Below are positions 37,408-50,400 of a stretch of 64,000 nucleotides of DNA, piece after piece (the first letter of the stretch is position 1; each line of letters starts with the position of its first letter). Made by a program: the position numbers and the translations under genes. Below the pieces are notes generated by a model. That model was not told the origin of the DNA, searched no databases, and saw only the letters and a program-made list of their open reading frames with translations. The stretch lies in assembly GCA_038496675.1 (NCBI GenBank), contig CM076667.1:16451469-16515468 (forward strand). The letters run 5' to 3'. The DNA comes from Rachycentron canadum (lineage: Eukaryota; Chordata; Actinopteri; Carangiformes; Rachycentridae).

Positions 37408-40400
37408 TTTTTCCCTCTGTTATTTGTTGTCGTTCCAGCAAAAAGAAACCATGAGATAAGCCATTTTATACTCATCAACAAATGGAGACAAACTTACAGC
37501 GAAGGAGGGATACAGACAACGCACTGAAAACACACAGGCCTAAAGTAAAATCTCACAAAGACATGTTGGAAGTTTTGTGACAGGAGCAAAAAGAGGAATT
37601 TCTCTGAGAAATTGGCTTCTCTCAGCAGACTGAGAAGAGAAGGCTGAAGGGCTTCTCTAATTGGGCGAGGTGTCATCGGGCCCCAGCAGATAATCACAAC
37701 AATGTGAGGAGAGAATTGCAGCCATGGAGGACTCATCATTTTAGAAAACACTCTCCTTTTTCCTACAAGGTGTAACAGTGGTGTTTGCACATCAGGCCCA
37801 GGAAATTCACAACCTCCTGTCACAGCTACAGGGATTGTAATTGACACTGGGCTAAAAAAAAAAAAACGTAATCAGTATCTATACAATTAGCAGCAGAGAT
37901 AATTGCTGAAAAAGTGTAGGCTATTCTACAGGACTGTGTGTCAGTTTTACTGGTGTCATTTGACTGTGATAAGCAGTATAGATATAATTTGGCTCATAAA
38001 TATCTAATGGACTCCGGTTGTGGAGGAGGAGCTCAGTGAGTGATGATACCTTGGGTTTCAGTAACATTAATAACACCATTGATTGCCAATATTTGAGGAG
38101 TTCATCTCCCAAAATACTGTATATCATTTTGAGCCAAAGCCCTTTAATTTAAATTTAGTCATCCAATATCAGAGCATAGCAAAACTGGCCTCATCCTGTC
38201 AACCAGGGAGATAAATTGCCTATTAGCCTTTTGGGTTTATGATAATTTTGTGCAATCAATCATATTGTAAGAATAGGTGCCAAATGGAGACTCAATAGAA
38301 GGTAATTTTAGAGTAATAAAAGGTTGAATTCATGAAGAGGCCATGTTTCCTTTTATGAAGTGTGTTGTTATGAGTTATTCCATTACTATTTCTATTAGAT
38401 GCACAACTTTGGCCATGAAATCATTGTCAGAAAATAGTGATAAATGCCCATCACTATTATCCAGAGTGTCCCAACTGCTCCATCTCCACAGTTGCCTCTG
38501 TCTGGTTAATCACCCAGTTTATCCATGAATTAACCTTTTGCCGTGTTTAAGCCCTGTCATTGTTCTCCCACCCACCAGTCTTCCTCTGTGTTTCCGCCCT
38601 CTCAAGTCACCAGATGCTCCATGTGTCAACACACCTGGCACTTTTCTCTGTTGACCCCACAGTACAAAGAGTACCCACCGAATTCCAGACGTTGTTCTCT
38701 TGTATTTTCAGGATCAAATTTATTTGCCATCGCCATAATATACACTTTGTCGTGGGTAAATAGAGCTGTCTTCCTTTTTTTGAGACCATTCATCATGATA
38801 TTGTTTAGACTTTAGTCTGTCTGTGTGCTTGCCTCAATTTATTGCCTACCTGCTGCCAATTTTGCCTATTGACTATGTGCCACTTTTATTCAGCTGCTCA
38901 TGTCTGCTGAGTCTGGTATAGGTCTCAATCCAAAATTGTTACACATGGTGTTCTCCAAAAAGGTTTTGGTTTTATTTTTGTTAGACTTATGGTGAAAAAT
39001 CCAAACATGGTAAATTAAAAAGTTTATAATTAGCAGATAAAGTGGGTAACTGTCCCTTCCTTCTTTACTGCTTAGATTTAGTTTCTGGGGCTGTAGGAAA
39101 ATTACAACAAAGCTGATTCTTGCAGTTTGCCATGTAATTGAAGGGTAGTTACACCAGCAAATACTTCTGATTCATTTTCTGTTAATTAATCGATTACCAG
39201 TTTCACCACTAATTTGTGTTGATTGTGTGTTTTTTCTGTTTAGAGTTTGTATTGTAGTTCTCATTTTCTAAATTAATCTCCCTTGCAGATGAGAGATGTA
39301 ATGCCAAACTGTGCAGTCATAATGAATAACACAATGCTTATCCTGCCATTGTTTAAAAAGGGGCTGATTCTATTAAATAGCGCATCGATTCTCTGGAATA
39401 ATCCTGTACAGCCTCTTGGTATTGAGCAAAAGGTCCAGGAGGTGTGAATAAAAGGTGTGAACGTCAATTCGGGTTTGTTTTTTTTTTTTTCTTTTTTCTT
39501 TTTGTCTCGGACAGAGTCAATTGCAGATGTTCATGGATAATTTCAAATCACATTAATTTGTAAGTCGTCCTGAGGTGCGTCAGTAGGTGCGAACAGCTCG
39601 TCACCCAGCATACAGCAGGAGAGTGACGCCAGCTTCAAGGTTTTGATGAGCTGTGTTTCCAGTTGTTCGTCTCTGCAGCAGTCAAACAAGGACATTTTTT
39701 GACGGGGGCATGAAATTACTCACTGGATGACCTATTCATTATCTTACGCATGCATGAGTGCGTAAGTGATCGAACTGTGAGTGTGTACCTTGGATGCTGT
39801 ATTTCAAGTATGTAAATGTTTTAATGTGTGTAATGTGGATTATCTGCAAGCCCTCCAGTTGTGGAGGTGGTTTAGTGGTGGTGGAGGAGCGTAACAGAGG
39901 CTCTCTGTGAGTCATGGGTGCTCACATCACCAGGAGCTCCTCTAATGATGAAGCCACCATTGAGACTGGGAAAGCTGTGTAGGAGTCCAGACCACTGTGT
40001 GGCTTCAGAAGATGGAGGAACAGGACCATGTGGGCGGTGATCTGCCTACTGGCCATGGTCTTGAACAAATCAAACACAACGACTAGATGCTGCAGTAAAT
40101 CACAGGAAGGAATGAGAATTTAAATCAGTTCTGGTTGTAGATCAGTGATTACTTAAAGGGCCAATTCACCACAAAGTCCAGGAAAAAAAACATGCATGTC
40201 CATCAAAACAGCTTTTCAGAACTCCTCTCAGTGTTTTTCAGTAAATGAATCAGATCCAGGTGTCATCATATGACCTGAGTGAAGTTCAGTCACATAATAA
40301 CAGGAGTACAATTGGGATTCCTTCCTTGGTTCAAAGATGGTCTCTTGATTCATATTTGAATGTCCTTGATCTTTATCTGGCTAGTAATTTCAATTCTCAC

Positions 40401-43066
40401 AGACAGTGGATTTTCTTTTCTTATTTCTACTGTTAGTGTGTTTAACCATGTCTATGGTTTTGCTTAAATTTCTCCTGGTTTTGAAATATCTGACTGAATT
40501 TTTTTTTCAGTTCAGAGTTTTTCTGGATTTCTGACAAACAAGAAACACAAAATCATAGCTAATATGGCCATTAGACGTTGTTGTAAGGTAGCATGAAGCA
40601 TAAAGACTTTCAAACCATTTGAACACTGATCAATGCTATTGTTTTTCTTCTAAGGATAATCATAAAAAATAGACATTTTAAAACCAAATCCAATATTAAA
40701 ATTCAATAAAAACTTCATGCCTGGATACCATGAGTGATACACTGACCCTTTAAAACTCACCAATTACAGTAGCCTGCTTTAAAATGACTGAATGAGAGAG
40801 GTGTCCTAACTGAATGTCTTTAAAAATTTGGCTTCAAAGAAAAATGAAATGAAAACTAAATGATATCTGGATACTGAGGTCCTTCTGGGGGTGTCTGGCA
40901 CAATATAAAAGAAAAAGATGTTTACATTTTTAATTATGTTGTACAGTTTGTGTGTTTCCACATCAGACACTACCTGTGTCTGCCTGAACACATCTCCCAC
41001 TAGGTGCACCCCATGCACACAAGCCCTCTTAGTGAGTCATGAGTCCACCACGACACATGAGATGTCCTTTACATCTCATGCCCTCCCAGCCCCCACAACC
41101 CCACCCTTCAACCCCCATCCCCCATCCCCCACCCTCACTCCCAGGCCAACCCTGCATCTGAGAAACAGATGAGTCAGTGAGGGAGCATGCTGGCTTGTGC
41201 CAAGTGATCAGCTTCCTCTCATCTCCTGTCCAGCCTCCTCTCCATCCACCGTCCATCTCTACCCACATGGCCTCACCACAAAAGGCTGTGATTCATGAAC
41301 TGATCACCGTCTGAGGTTTAAAAATAAGTCCTGTCACAATCCAGGACACATCCTGCTGTCCTACAAAGACAACAAAGAGGCACACAAACAATCCAACTGT
41401 GATTCTCACACGCACCACGGGAGATCCAGAGATGCTCAGTTTGCAGCCAGTATTCAGTTCATATAATAGTCATATATTAAGTCTGATATTTTTTTTATAT
41501 ATATTACTATTAAAAGCTAATGTTGGTTTGAATGGAAGAAAAAGGAGAAGAATCTTCTTCTCTAACACTTCAGGTTGTTTTAATTAAGTGAAATTTCACA
41601 CTCAAGCACATGTCAAATCAATACAAGTCACCTAGATGCTGGTTATTAAAGTCTGATTTTAACAATAACAACATCAAGATCAAACAAGGATTACAACTTT
41701 GTTTTTAAAGTATCAGTATTGACTAATTTTGGCCAGCAGAAGAAGATGTGAATACAACAGCCACATGATTAACTATTAGACAAACTGCTAGCTAACAGCT
41801 GCTTATTTACACATACTGCAAATATGAAGCAACATTATCTTTCATTTGGAGTCATGTTTGTGGCCACTTGATGAACAAGACCCATATTCAACCCTTTCTA
41901 TCCCTAATGGCCTTGACCAACCACTTACAAAATAACTGGCCTTGTAGCAGCTAAATGACAAGTGCAGCTAATAGCTAAATTTGTTTGTCTGTCATTTGGC
42001 AATGGCACATTGATCAGATATTCATACTGAAAACAGCTTCCTGCTGATAAGGGAAACAGGGTCGATAAAAACACTGAGACTGAGCCAAAACAGAAAAGCT
42101 GAGTAGCTTAAAGACACTAAAACAACACCTTTCAGATTACACAAAGTTTCAACAATGCAAATAAAGAACGTAAATGTTTTTCAGAATCACACCAGAAATT
42201 CCTTTCACTATCCTGATCATGGTCCTGGAAATACATGTCAAGTGCTTGAAATGTTATTCTTTTATGCGCATGATTGTGATGAATATCAAATGAAACATCA
42301 ATAGTTTCTGTTTCTGGCTGTCACAAGTTATTTATTGTAGTTAGTTTTCTTCTCTGATGTTTGTCTATTTTCGTTCCTTGCAGCAGCCTGTATTGATCTT
42401 CTATTTATTAGACAGGCTCCAAAAGTGCTCTTGTAAACAGGAATCAATGCTAACATGTTTGTTTTGCACAATATCCTTTTGTGATGTTACTTGGCTGCAT
42501 CACTGCCTCTATATTCAGAGATATAAGCACTTGGGATGTAGATGTAGACACTGTTTGATGCAATGATCATTAGGTAGATAGGTAGGTTTTTATAGGGTTA
42601 AAAACTGATGGATTAATAGAGCAGGAAATAAATTTCCCTTTGGCTCAGGGAATAAACATAATATCCCCTTGCCCAGTAATTATTTTGGAATTGGAAAGTA
42701 ACAACACTCTGTTTTTCTGCAGGGGTCTGGAGTCAGCATTTGATACCATCTTCTATCTCCTGCTTCCTGCAGAGCCTCCATTGATCTCTGTTCAAAAGAC
42801 CACAACAAGCCATAAAAGCATTTCAGGATTGTCGCCAAGACGCGCATATCCTAAAGTGGTTATGATGCACAAGGCTTTTAAAGGCCATGGTTTCTCCAAC
42901 TGCATGTTTACATGAAGAATAAGCAAACAAATCTGAGACAGTGATGATTATTAAGCAGAAATGCATCATGGGAGTGTCGTGTCTCAGCCTCCAGTGGGAT
43001 TAGAAATGTTGGAGCAGAAATTAGAGAATTCAGTGAGATTTCTAAAGGTTCAACATCTGGAACTAC

Positions 43067-43069
<3 letters not shown>
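37408..43069. other. Intergenic region between the unnamed gene and the gpr158 3' end
   Basis: About 5.7 kb without a supportable gene. It contains T-rich runs (about 39478-39502), a C-rich stretch at 41070-41150 and otherwise AT-rich unique-looking sequence. No immunoglobulin, transposase or reverse-transcriptase frame was seen on either strand. Confidence 0.55.

Positions 43070-43099
<30 letters not shown>
43070..43099. repeat. Poly(A) tract
   Basis: About 30 consecutive A on the plus strand, just beyond the predicted gpr158 polyadenylation signal. On the minus strand it is poly(T), so it is not the tail of a processed gpr158 copy. Confidence 0.95.
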
Positions 43100-43100
<1 letters not shown>

Positions 43101-43129
43101 AGTGAACACAATTAGTTTTCATATAAATA

Positions 43130-43135
43130 TTTATT
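43130..43135 (-). terminator. Candidate polyadenylation signal of gpr158
   Basis: AATAAA on the minus strand, 4.3 kb past the gpr158 stop codon. The sequence from about 43135 to 47433 has no competing gene, so a long 3' untranslated region is possible. Nearer signals could be the main ones. Confidence 0.3.
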
Positions 43136-44510
43136 GCAGAGGAGGTATCTTTTATGTACATGCTATCACAATATAACACAATATAAATCTACCAAATATT
43201 CCCATATATTGATGCTATAAGCTTGTCATAGAGCAATAGTTATAACAAGCACATAATACAGTGGGTTAGGGACAGTATCACTCACTATACAACTTGTAAC
43301 AGTCCATAAAAGATCTTTTTTTTTTTTTCTTTTTTGTTCTATCAAGGGCAGTGAAACATCGGTCCTACTAATTTCTTGAATTCATGCAGAAGCCACAAGA
43401 GCAAGATTTACGACGTTACAGCATTGAATAGTAGTAGTAGCAATAGTAGTAGTTGTATTTGCCATTGGGTGACTTGGTTTGGTCACAAGAGAAGAGAGAA
43501 GTCAGGTTTAAATGAAAGCAGGTAGCCAACAGATCACACCATGGTCAAGATCAGATTGGTAGAGAAACAGCTACAGGACACAGTATCTTCTATGTCAGGA
43601 TGGTACAAGAACAATGGTCTCGATTTGCACACCCAAGTAAAATGGCTGCGATTCAAATTGTCACTGATTCATTGATGAATACAGCTAAAATACAATGATA
43701 ATCTTCAGAGAAACAGACAGTGAGACACTGGTTATGTATACGCAGACAGCTATGGACTGACTGAACTGAGGAATGCTATAGCAAGCACACTTTCTGAAGT
43801 TATGCTATTAAACAACAGAGTAGATTGATTTTTATGCAAAAAAGTGACATTATCCTTAGTATAACGATGGGATATTGCACTGTAAGTATTTTCTGCAGAA
43901 AGTTTACTTAACTATAATTGTGTTTCCTTTGTGCTCCATCTATCACTGGTCTGGAAATCTCATGGGCCAAGTGTGTAAAAGTTAAAAATCAACATCAATG
44001 AATAAAAATGTGTTTTGACACCTTCTTTGCTTGAAAATGCTATAAAATATTGCTTGTAGTGGCGCTTTTTTAAACAAATATATTGAATTTTACCCAAATC
44101 ACAGCTGCTTCAGAGCCTGTATGAGCTCAGTCTGAGGTCATGTAGGACATGTAGACTTTTAAAATAATTATCATGAAATAAACACATTGCTTCTTTTAAA
44201 ATAGAATAATTGTAGAATAATTTCCTACAAGGACAAAAAAGAGGCTCCATTTAAAAATATACAGCATATTATTCATCACCCAGGGCAGTAAAATCTAATG
44301 CGGCAGTGATTGGAAAGTCAGTTTTAAAAACAGAAAAAGAGCTTTTGAAATGGCATTGTTTTCATATTCAGAGGTCAGGAAATCCCATATAATGGGATCC
44401 TGGATCCACATCCACAATGCATATGATGGATGACGCCTAACATCTGGTTCATAAATATCATATAGATCCACCAAAGCATCACAATCAATCCATGCACGGT
44501 GACAGTTCTT

Positions 44511-44544
44511 CTCATACACTGTTCCCTGAGGAACAGTGTATGAG
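44511..44544. repeat. Perfect 15-bp inverted repeat with CTGA loop
   Basis: Left arm CTCATACACTGTTCC (44511-44525), loop CTGA, and exactly complementary right arm GGAACAGTGTATGAG (44530-44544). An RNA hairpin would form if the region is transcribed. Confidence 0.9.
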
Positions 44545-46108
44545 TGTAAGAGCCAGGGAAAGGAGCTCATAAAGCAGAGGTGATGACAAATCTCATGCTG
44601 AAAGGCAAACACTCCACATTTGAAATATCTCAGGCGAGCCCCCCCCCACACACACACACACTGCTCTGTGGCAGAGGTAATTTCTCAGTCAGTGGAGGCA
44701 GATATAAGATGTAGTGACTAAATCAGGTTTATGGAGTCCAGCTGTAGAGCACGTTAAACAAAATCGGATAAGAATGGCAACAAATATTTGTCACAGGATT
44801 GTTTTCATTCAGGCTGTGCTACAGTTATGTAGCAGTTTAAGAACTTTGTTTAATCAAATGAGGACAAATTCTCACTGACGAGCACTGATTTTTTTATCAC
44901 AGTTAGTAAGGACTCCTACAGAGCTTGTATATTTTGTCAAGAGGAATTTGACATCAAATACAGATAATTACAATCAGTGACGACATTCAGTGATACCATG
45001 TAATTTTCACGAGTTACCATAAAGTACTGTAGATGCTATATTGATACATAGTTCTCTTCACAATGCTGCAAATATTGTCAGCTGTTCAACAGGTATTAGT
45101 TTGAATATAAGTGGGAAATTTCTTTTTTTTTCCACTGCAATCCCATGGATAGTGCATGATGAATATTTTGACATTTTGATACAAAACACTGAACAAATCA
45201 AAACCTTCAAAAGGTTTAGTCAAATTAGTAATTGATAAGCACATTGCTAAGTCTACTTCTAAAGTTATTAGCGTAATCATGGGGTTATAGCCTAGTTTTC
45301 ATTAAACAGGGGAGAGCATGCATTATGTTTTTTGTGAACTTTCAATACACAAATGAAAAGGAAAGTAACTGATGGCTGAATAATACTAAATTTTAAAATA
45401 TTTGGTTTTGTCAGTTATGGGAACATTGTACTCACCAAAGTAATTGCTTAGATCTGGAAAAAAAAGATACAATGCTTCAACAAATCCTGACAAGAAAAGA
45501 AATATGATTGGTCAAAACCTAAAACAAAACAAGCCAATATCTTAATGGCTTAATTTAGGGGTAAAACTGAAAGTGAACACACTGAAAATCAATTTGTTTA
45601 GTCTGTTTGTTTTGTCTCTCTCCAATGGAGAAACAATCAGCCAATCAGATTGTTGTAGGCAGGATTATGAATTGGGACGCAGTCTTCCGGGTGCCAGAAA
45701 AAGCTACATCCACAGACAATGATATCAGAACAATGGCCACAAACATGGGAAACAACATGGGTGAGATTGATGCAGCTGTAATTGGTCTTGTAAGTCAATT
45801 TACAGAAATAACAACTCTTAAATCAACTCTCAGCACATAACTTGATGAGTACAATGTTATTGTTACCAATAGAAATTAATGTTGAAACTAAAAGTTACAG
45901 TAAACAAGAATTGTTCTTTCAGCAGCGATTTTTGTTTGGAAACTGAAATGGGTGGCATGCTCATCTTTTACTTTGGTGCTTGAGACAGTGGGGCTGCATG
46001 GACAAAAAGCGCTGCCAGGACTTGATGATGTATCAAACTCCAGAGGCTCAACTCTTAGGATACTGGATTCAATTTTTACTTTAAATTTATGATATCGTGT
46101 TCGTTCAA

Positions 46109-46117
46109 ACACACACA

Positions 46118-46164
<47 letters not shown>

Positions 46165-46170
46165 GCACAC
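46109..46170. repeat. (CA)n microsatellite
   Basis: About 60 bases of CA repeats with a CC interruption near 46120 and CG-containing variants at the right end. Confidence 0.95.
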
Positions 46171-47433
46171 GCTTCAAGCCAACACAAAGTCCCATGCTGG
46201 ATTCATAAACATAGCTGGTGCAAATAATTTTCCCAGTATCCCTTCAGAACTTCTCTGTCCCTACCGTTTTTTGCTCTTTTTGTTTTTTTACAGTCTACAC
46301 GCAAGTCATGTTGACACACATTCATGTTAATGTTGCTCTTTTATGATCTTTACCACCCTGAACGAGCTTTTGAAAATATGAAAGCCAAGAAAGTGAGTGA
46401 CTCTGGCATTCAAAAAAGTCAACTAAAACAACATTTTACACTTGTCAACATGTTAATTGACTTAGTTAACAAACTGGTAGGGTCCATCTACTCTCGATAC
46501 CTGGCTGTGCATGCTGTTTATATAATTCACCGTCACAAAATGCTGAAGATGAAGCCACTTGCTTTTACTTCAGACTAATACAAGACAATGCTAGTTAATT
46601 AGGCACATACAGTACACCTCAGCAGACTTGGAAGCATTTTAATCTGCCGAGAACTACAATTAAATAGATCTAAACAAAAAAAACAAAACAAAGAAAAAAA
46701 AAAACATGTCTAATTTTGGTTTGTGTGTGTGATCTCCCGTGTGATTATCATGCCATGAAGTTGAAAATAAGAAGACGAAATGTACAAGAACAGAGTCGAT
46801 CTTCCATTCTTAAATTATGGGGTTGGCTAAAGTGCTATAGATTGATTTCCTCACAGTGTCCTTGCCTCTATGCCAAGGTTTGGACACAAACTAATAAATT
46901 AAATTTAATGCCTAAAGACCAACATCCCTCTTTGTAAATGTTCCCTTAATCTTTGGCTTTCACTTCTGTAGTTTAGTTTAGTTCTTCTTTTTTTTCACAA
47001 AACAACATTTCTTCTCTATACCTCTGTTGTCATGTCATTTCCCAGTCCAAAGTGATGATGATGCACAAAAAGAGCCATGAAACTGTTGACTTGAGTACAG
47101 AACATGATAAATGAAGATTTTCAACATTGCTCGTGAAGTGAAAAGTTTGAATCAAAAGTTGCATAATTAGTCTACAATTTATCTTTCAGGATTCTCCTGT
47201 AATAATCTGGAATGTCATCATGACTTTGTTTAGTTTTTTTGTGTATTTCACTTATTTTCAAAATAGGTAAAACAGGAACAAAACCTCGGAAAGGAAGGCA
47301 ACTTGTGGAATTTGATCAACTTTTCTTCCAAGTCACCATACTAATAATAGTAAAAGGTAATATTTAACGATTTCAAAGTGAAAAAAAGTATAGATCAATA
47401 ACTAGAATTTCAGCGGTCCATTAAAGTTTAGTG

Positions 47434-50400
47434 TCATGCTTTCTTGCTTGATGTGCTATCCTCAAAGTCCCAGGGACAAACATCTGCCTTTTTAGCAGCA
47501 CTTACAACCCCTCCTTGAAGATTTGGATTGCTCTGTTTCACTACAGGAGCACTTTTGTCTGTACCTTTTGTATCTGACGTATCCTGAAAATCCCATGGAC
47601 AAACTTCAGCCTGTTTTTCTTTAGCTGCTCCAACATTTGCGCTTTTCCTTTTTTCTACCAACGGCACCTCCTGATCACTCTCGACATCCCACGGGCATAC
47701 CTCAGCCATTTTTTGTTGGCTCACATGTTTCTCTGAAGGTTTACTCTTCTCCTTAGCTTTTGTTCTACTTTTCTCATCATCAGCGTCTTTTGATTTCTCT
47801 GTCTCAAGAGTTCTTGTGGACAGGGTACCCTCCTTTTTTGAAGGGGACTCCTTGGTTTTGGAAACTCGAGAAGGACTAGGTGTCCTCTCAGAATTTGGAG
47901 ATAATGCAGCGCTGTCATAGTCCCAGGGACATACATCAGCCTTTGATGGTGGTAGCTGGAGAGAGCCTCCTATTTTGGATGGATCTGAAAGGGTACTTCT
48001 TCCTCTCCCATCCACTGGAAAGGTGTCTTTTCTCTGCTTTGTCATATCTGGTGAGTGAGCTAACTCTGTTGTCTTTTGAGCCTCTTCAAAGTCCCATGGA
48101 CAAACATCTGCCCGGTGTTCTACTGCATACTGAGGCTGCTGAGTTTTGGCAAGTTGGTTAGCCTGACTGGAAATTTGTTGCCTTGACCCTTCCACTTGAC
48201 TAGCATTACTCTCACCTACATCCTCCCATGGACATACCTCTGCCCGAACAGCAGTCGTCCTCTGAATCTCCTTTGAATTCCTACCACTTGATTGTGATTG
48301 ATCAGAAGCCCTCTGTTTCTGCTGCTGAGATTTGCTTCCCTTGGTGTTTCCTCCATGAACCGTTGTGGTTTCCTTTGGCGCTATGGATACGTGCTTTTGG
48401 ACCTTGTTTTCAGATGGAGTTGGGAGATCTTCCACTTCCCAAGGGCACACTTCTGATAGATCGTAGAGGTCCTTCCCCTTGATGGGATCAGAGCAGATTG
48501 TAGGTTCGCTGCCACTCACTGGCTGTTTCATGATCCTACCTTTTGCCGCACTCTGTTTGTACTCAACCGACTGGCTAATAATCATCTTAGGTTGGCATTC
48601 ATTATCTGGCTCTGCACTGGCCCTTGTGTCTTTGCTCTTTGGCTGGCTCTTCTTATTGCTGTCCTCTGCACCCTGGGTCTTTCCTGTCAAGCCCAAAGTC
48701 TTCTCTTTGGCACTGGCGATGACACTGAGTGACTTCTGCAGCATGGAGGCTCTGGGGTGAATTGGTTTCTTGTCTGCAGTGAGGTTATGGGCACTGGCTG
48801 ACTTGCAAACTAAAGGAACTGATTCAGTAGATTCACTAGGGACATTTATATTCTCACTAGATTTCTTCTTGACCAGTTTCTTGCCCATGAGTGTATCCAA
48901 GAGGGAGCCTTCAGCTGTGGTCACCTCCATCTTGTCTGTCGCCGAGCTGTTTGAGTCTTCACTCTGGTCACGAACATGGTCGTAGCTACTGTGGGACTTC
49001 TTCAAGGAGAAAACCTTGTTCTTTAGAGTCTCCTCCTTTGTTGGTTTCCCTTGGTGAGGTGGATCGAAAGGGTTCTTTTTCAACATGCAAATGCTGTTAC
49101 GATTGCTGCCATGTTCCCCGGCCTCTTTGTCTTCACGACTGCATTGCCTGTGCACAGATTCGGGTATTTCAGTGATGCGCCTCATTAGTGAGCGACCCAG
49201 TCCTTTCTTGGAGCTTCGCTTCTTCTGGAGATGAGGGTTGTTTGCCAGCATCTTCTTTCTCTTGTAAATCTCCAGCTGGGAGTAGAGTTTCTTCAGCTCC
49301 TCCTACACATTCATGACAGAATGAAGAGGAAGACAAAAGCAAAGTGATCAGCCTCTTGTTGAAACATACATCTGTATCTTCACAGGACTAAAAAAAAGGT
49401 TGTCTAATTAAAACACTTACAAAAAAGCACACGTTCTACTGCACAGAGAACATGCAGTACAAATCCATGACACGTGACTACAAACAGCTGTTAAATGATG
49501 CACTACGGAATATCACATGCGTGCTGAAAAAAAGCAGACAGGACAGTCCTGGACAGCATCAAATAAGGAAACGGAGTGTGTTTTAATGTTAGGTCTGAAA
49601 CAGCCTCTAAGCTCGGGTCTTCAATTTATTTTATTTATGTCACTATTCCCAACTGATATAACAAATGGTCTTGATGTCATCATAACACCGCTCCCTCTGC
49701 TAAATAGGTGTGGCCAAATCTTGTGGTAGAGAGACTTCTTCAGCTCTAACAGACAAACAGAAATCTCTGCTCACGTTGGTACGTTTTTCCCAAAGACTGT
49801 CACAAGACCTTACGCCACAGCCATTAATAGAACTGAGATGGCCCATTTCGTCTGGTGTCTGCAATAAAGAACTGCCATGGCTCAGTATTTTTGGAGGATT
49901 GAGAAGGTATCACCAGGTTATACAATGGAGACAAAAAGCGAAACAGAAATACACCTTACCCGAATGTCCTCAGGGTCCAGACTGTGTTCGCTCCATGCAG
50001 AAGTTATGCTGCTGTTTAGGTATGACCCAGATCGACCCATGTCCAGCTCGTCCTCATAGGCCTCAGAGGCTATATCATCTCTCATGTGGGTGCCAGCAAA
50101 CAGGAACTGGTGGAATGATATAAAAATATTGTTTGAAACTAGTTTCAGTTGAATACACCTTTGGTGCACTATTAGCTATTTACAGCAACAGGCAGTGGAA
50201 CTGACCCAGAATGAACTACAATTCCCATGTTTATTGTACTAAAGGTGAGCCTCAATGATGAATTTTATTAGTTTTTTGACTCCAATGGTGCTCTAGCAGA
50301 CTTTAGCTACATATGTTATACTTGACCATAGGATCACTTATTTTGTTATGTTGTGTGTCACTTGTTGACAATAAGCAAAATACATAATATTAACAGTTTT

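Larger units (their letters stand above)
43136..47433 (-). other. Presumed gpr158 3' untranslated and downstream region
   Basis: No gene of its own is visible. It holds a perfect 15-bp hairpin (44511-44544), a long CA run (46109-46170) and A-rich runs near 46675-46705. Assignment to the gpr158 transcript is inference from strand, position and the signal at 43130-43135. Confidence 0.35.

Noticed and set aside
44295..44657. 120-codon minus-strand frame near the gpr158 3' end
   Set aside because: It contains no known domain and covers the hairpin and a CA run, and it lies in the presumed 3' untranslated region.
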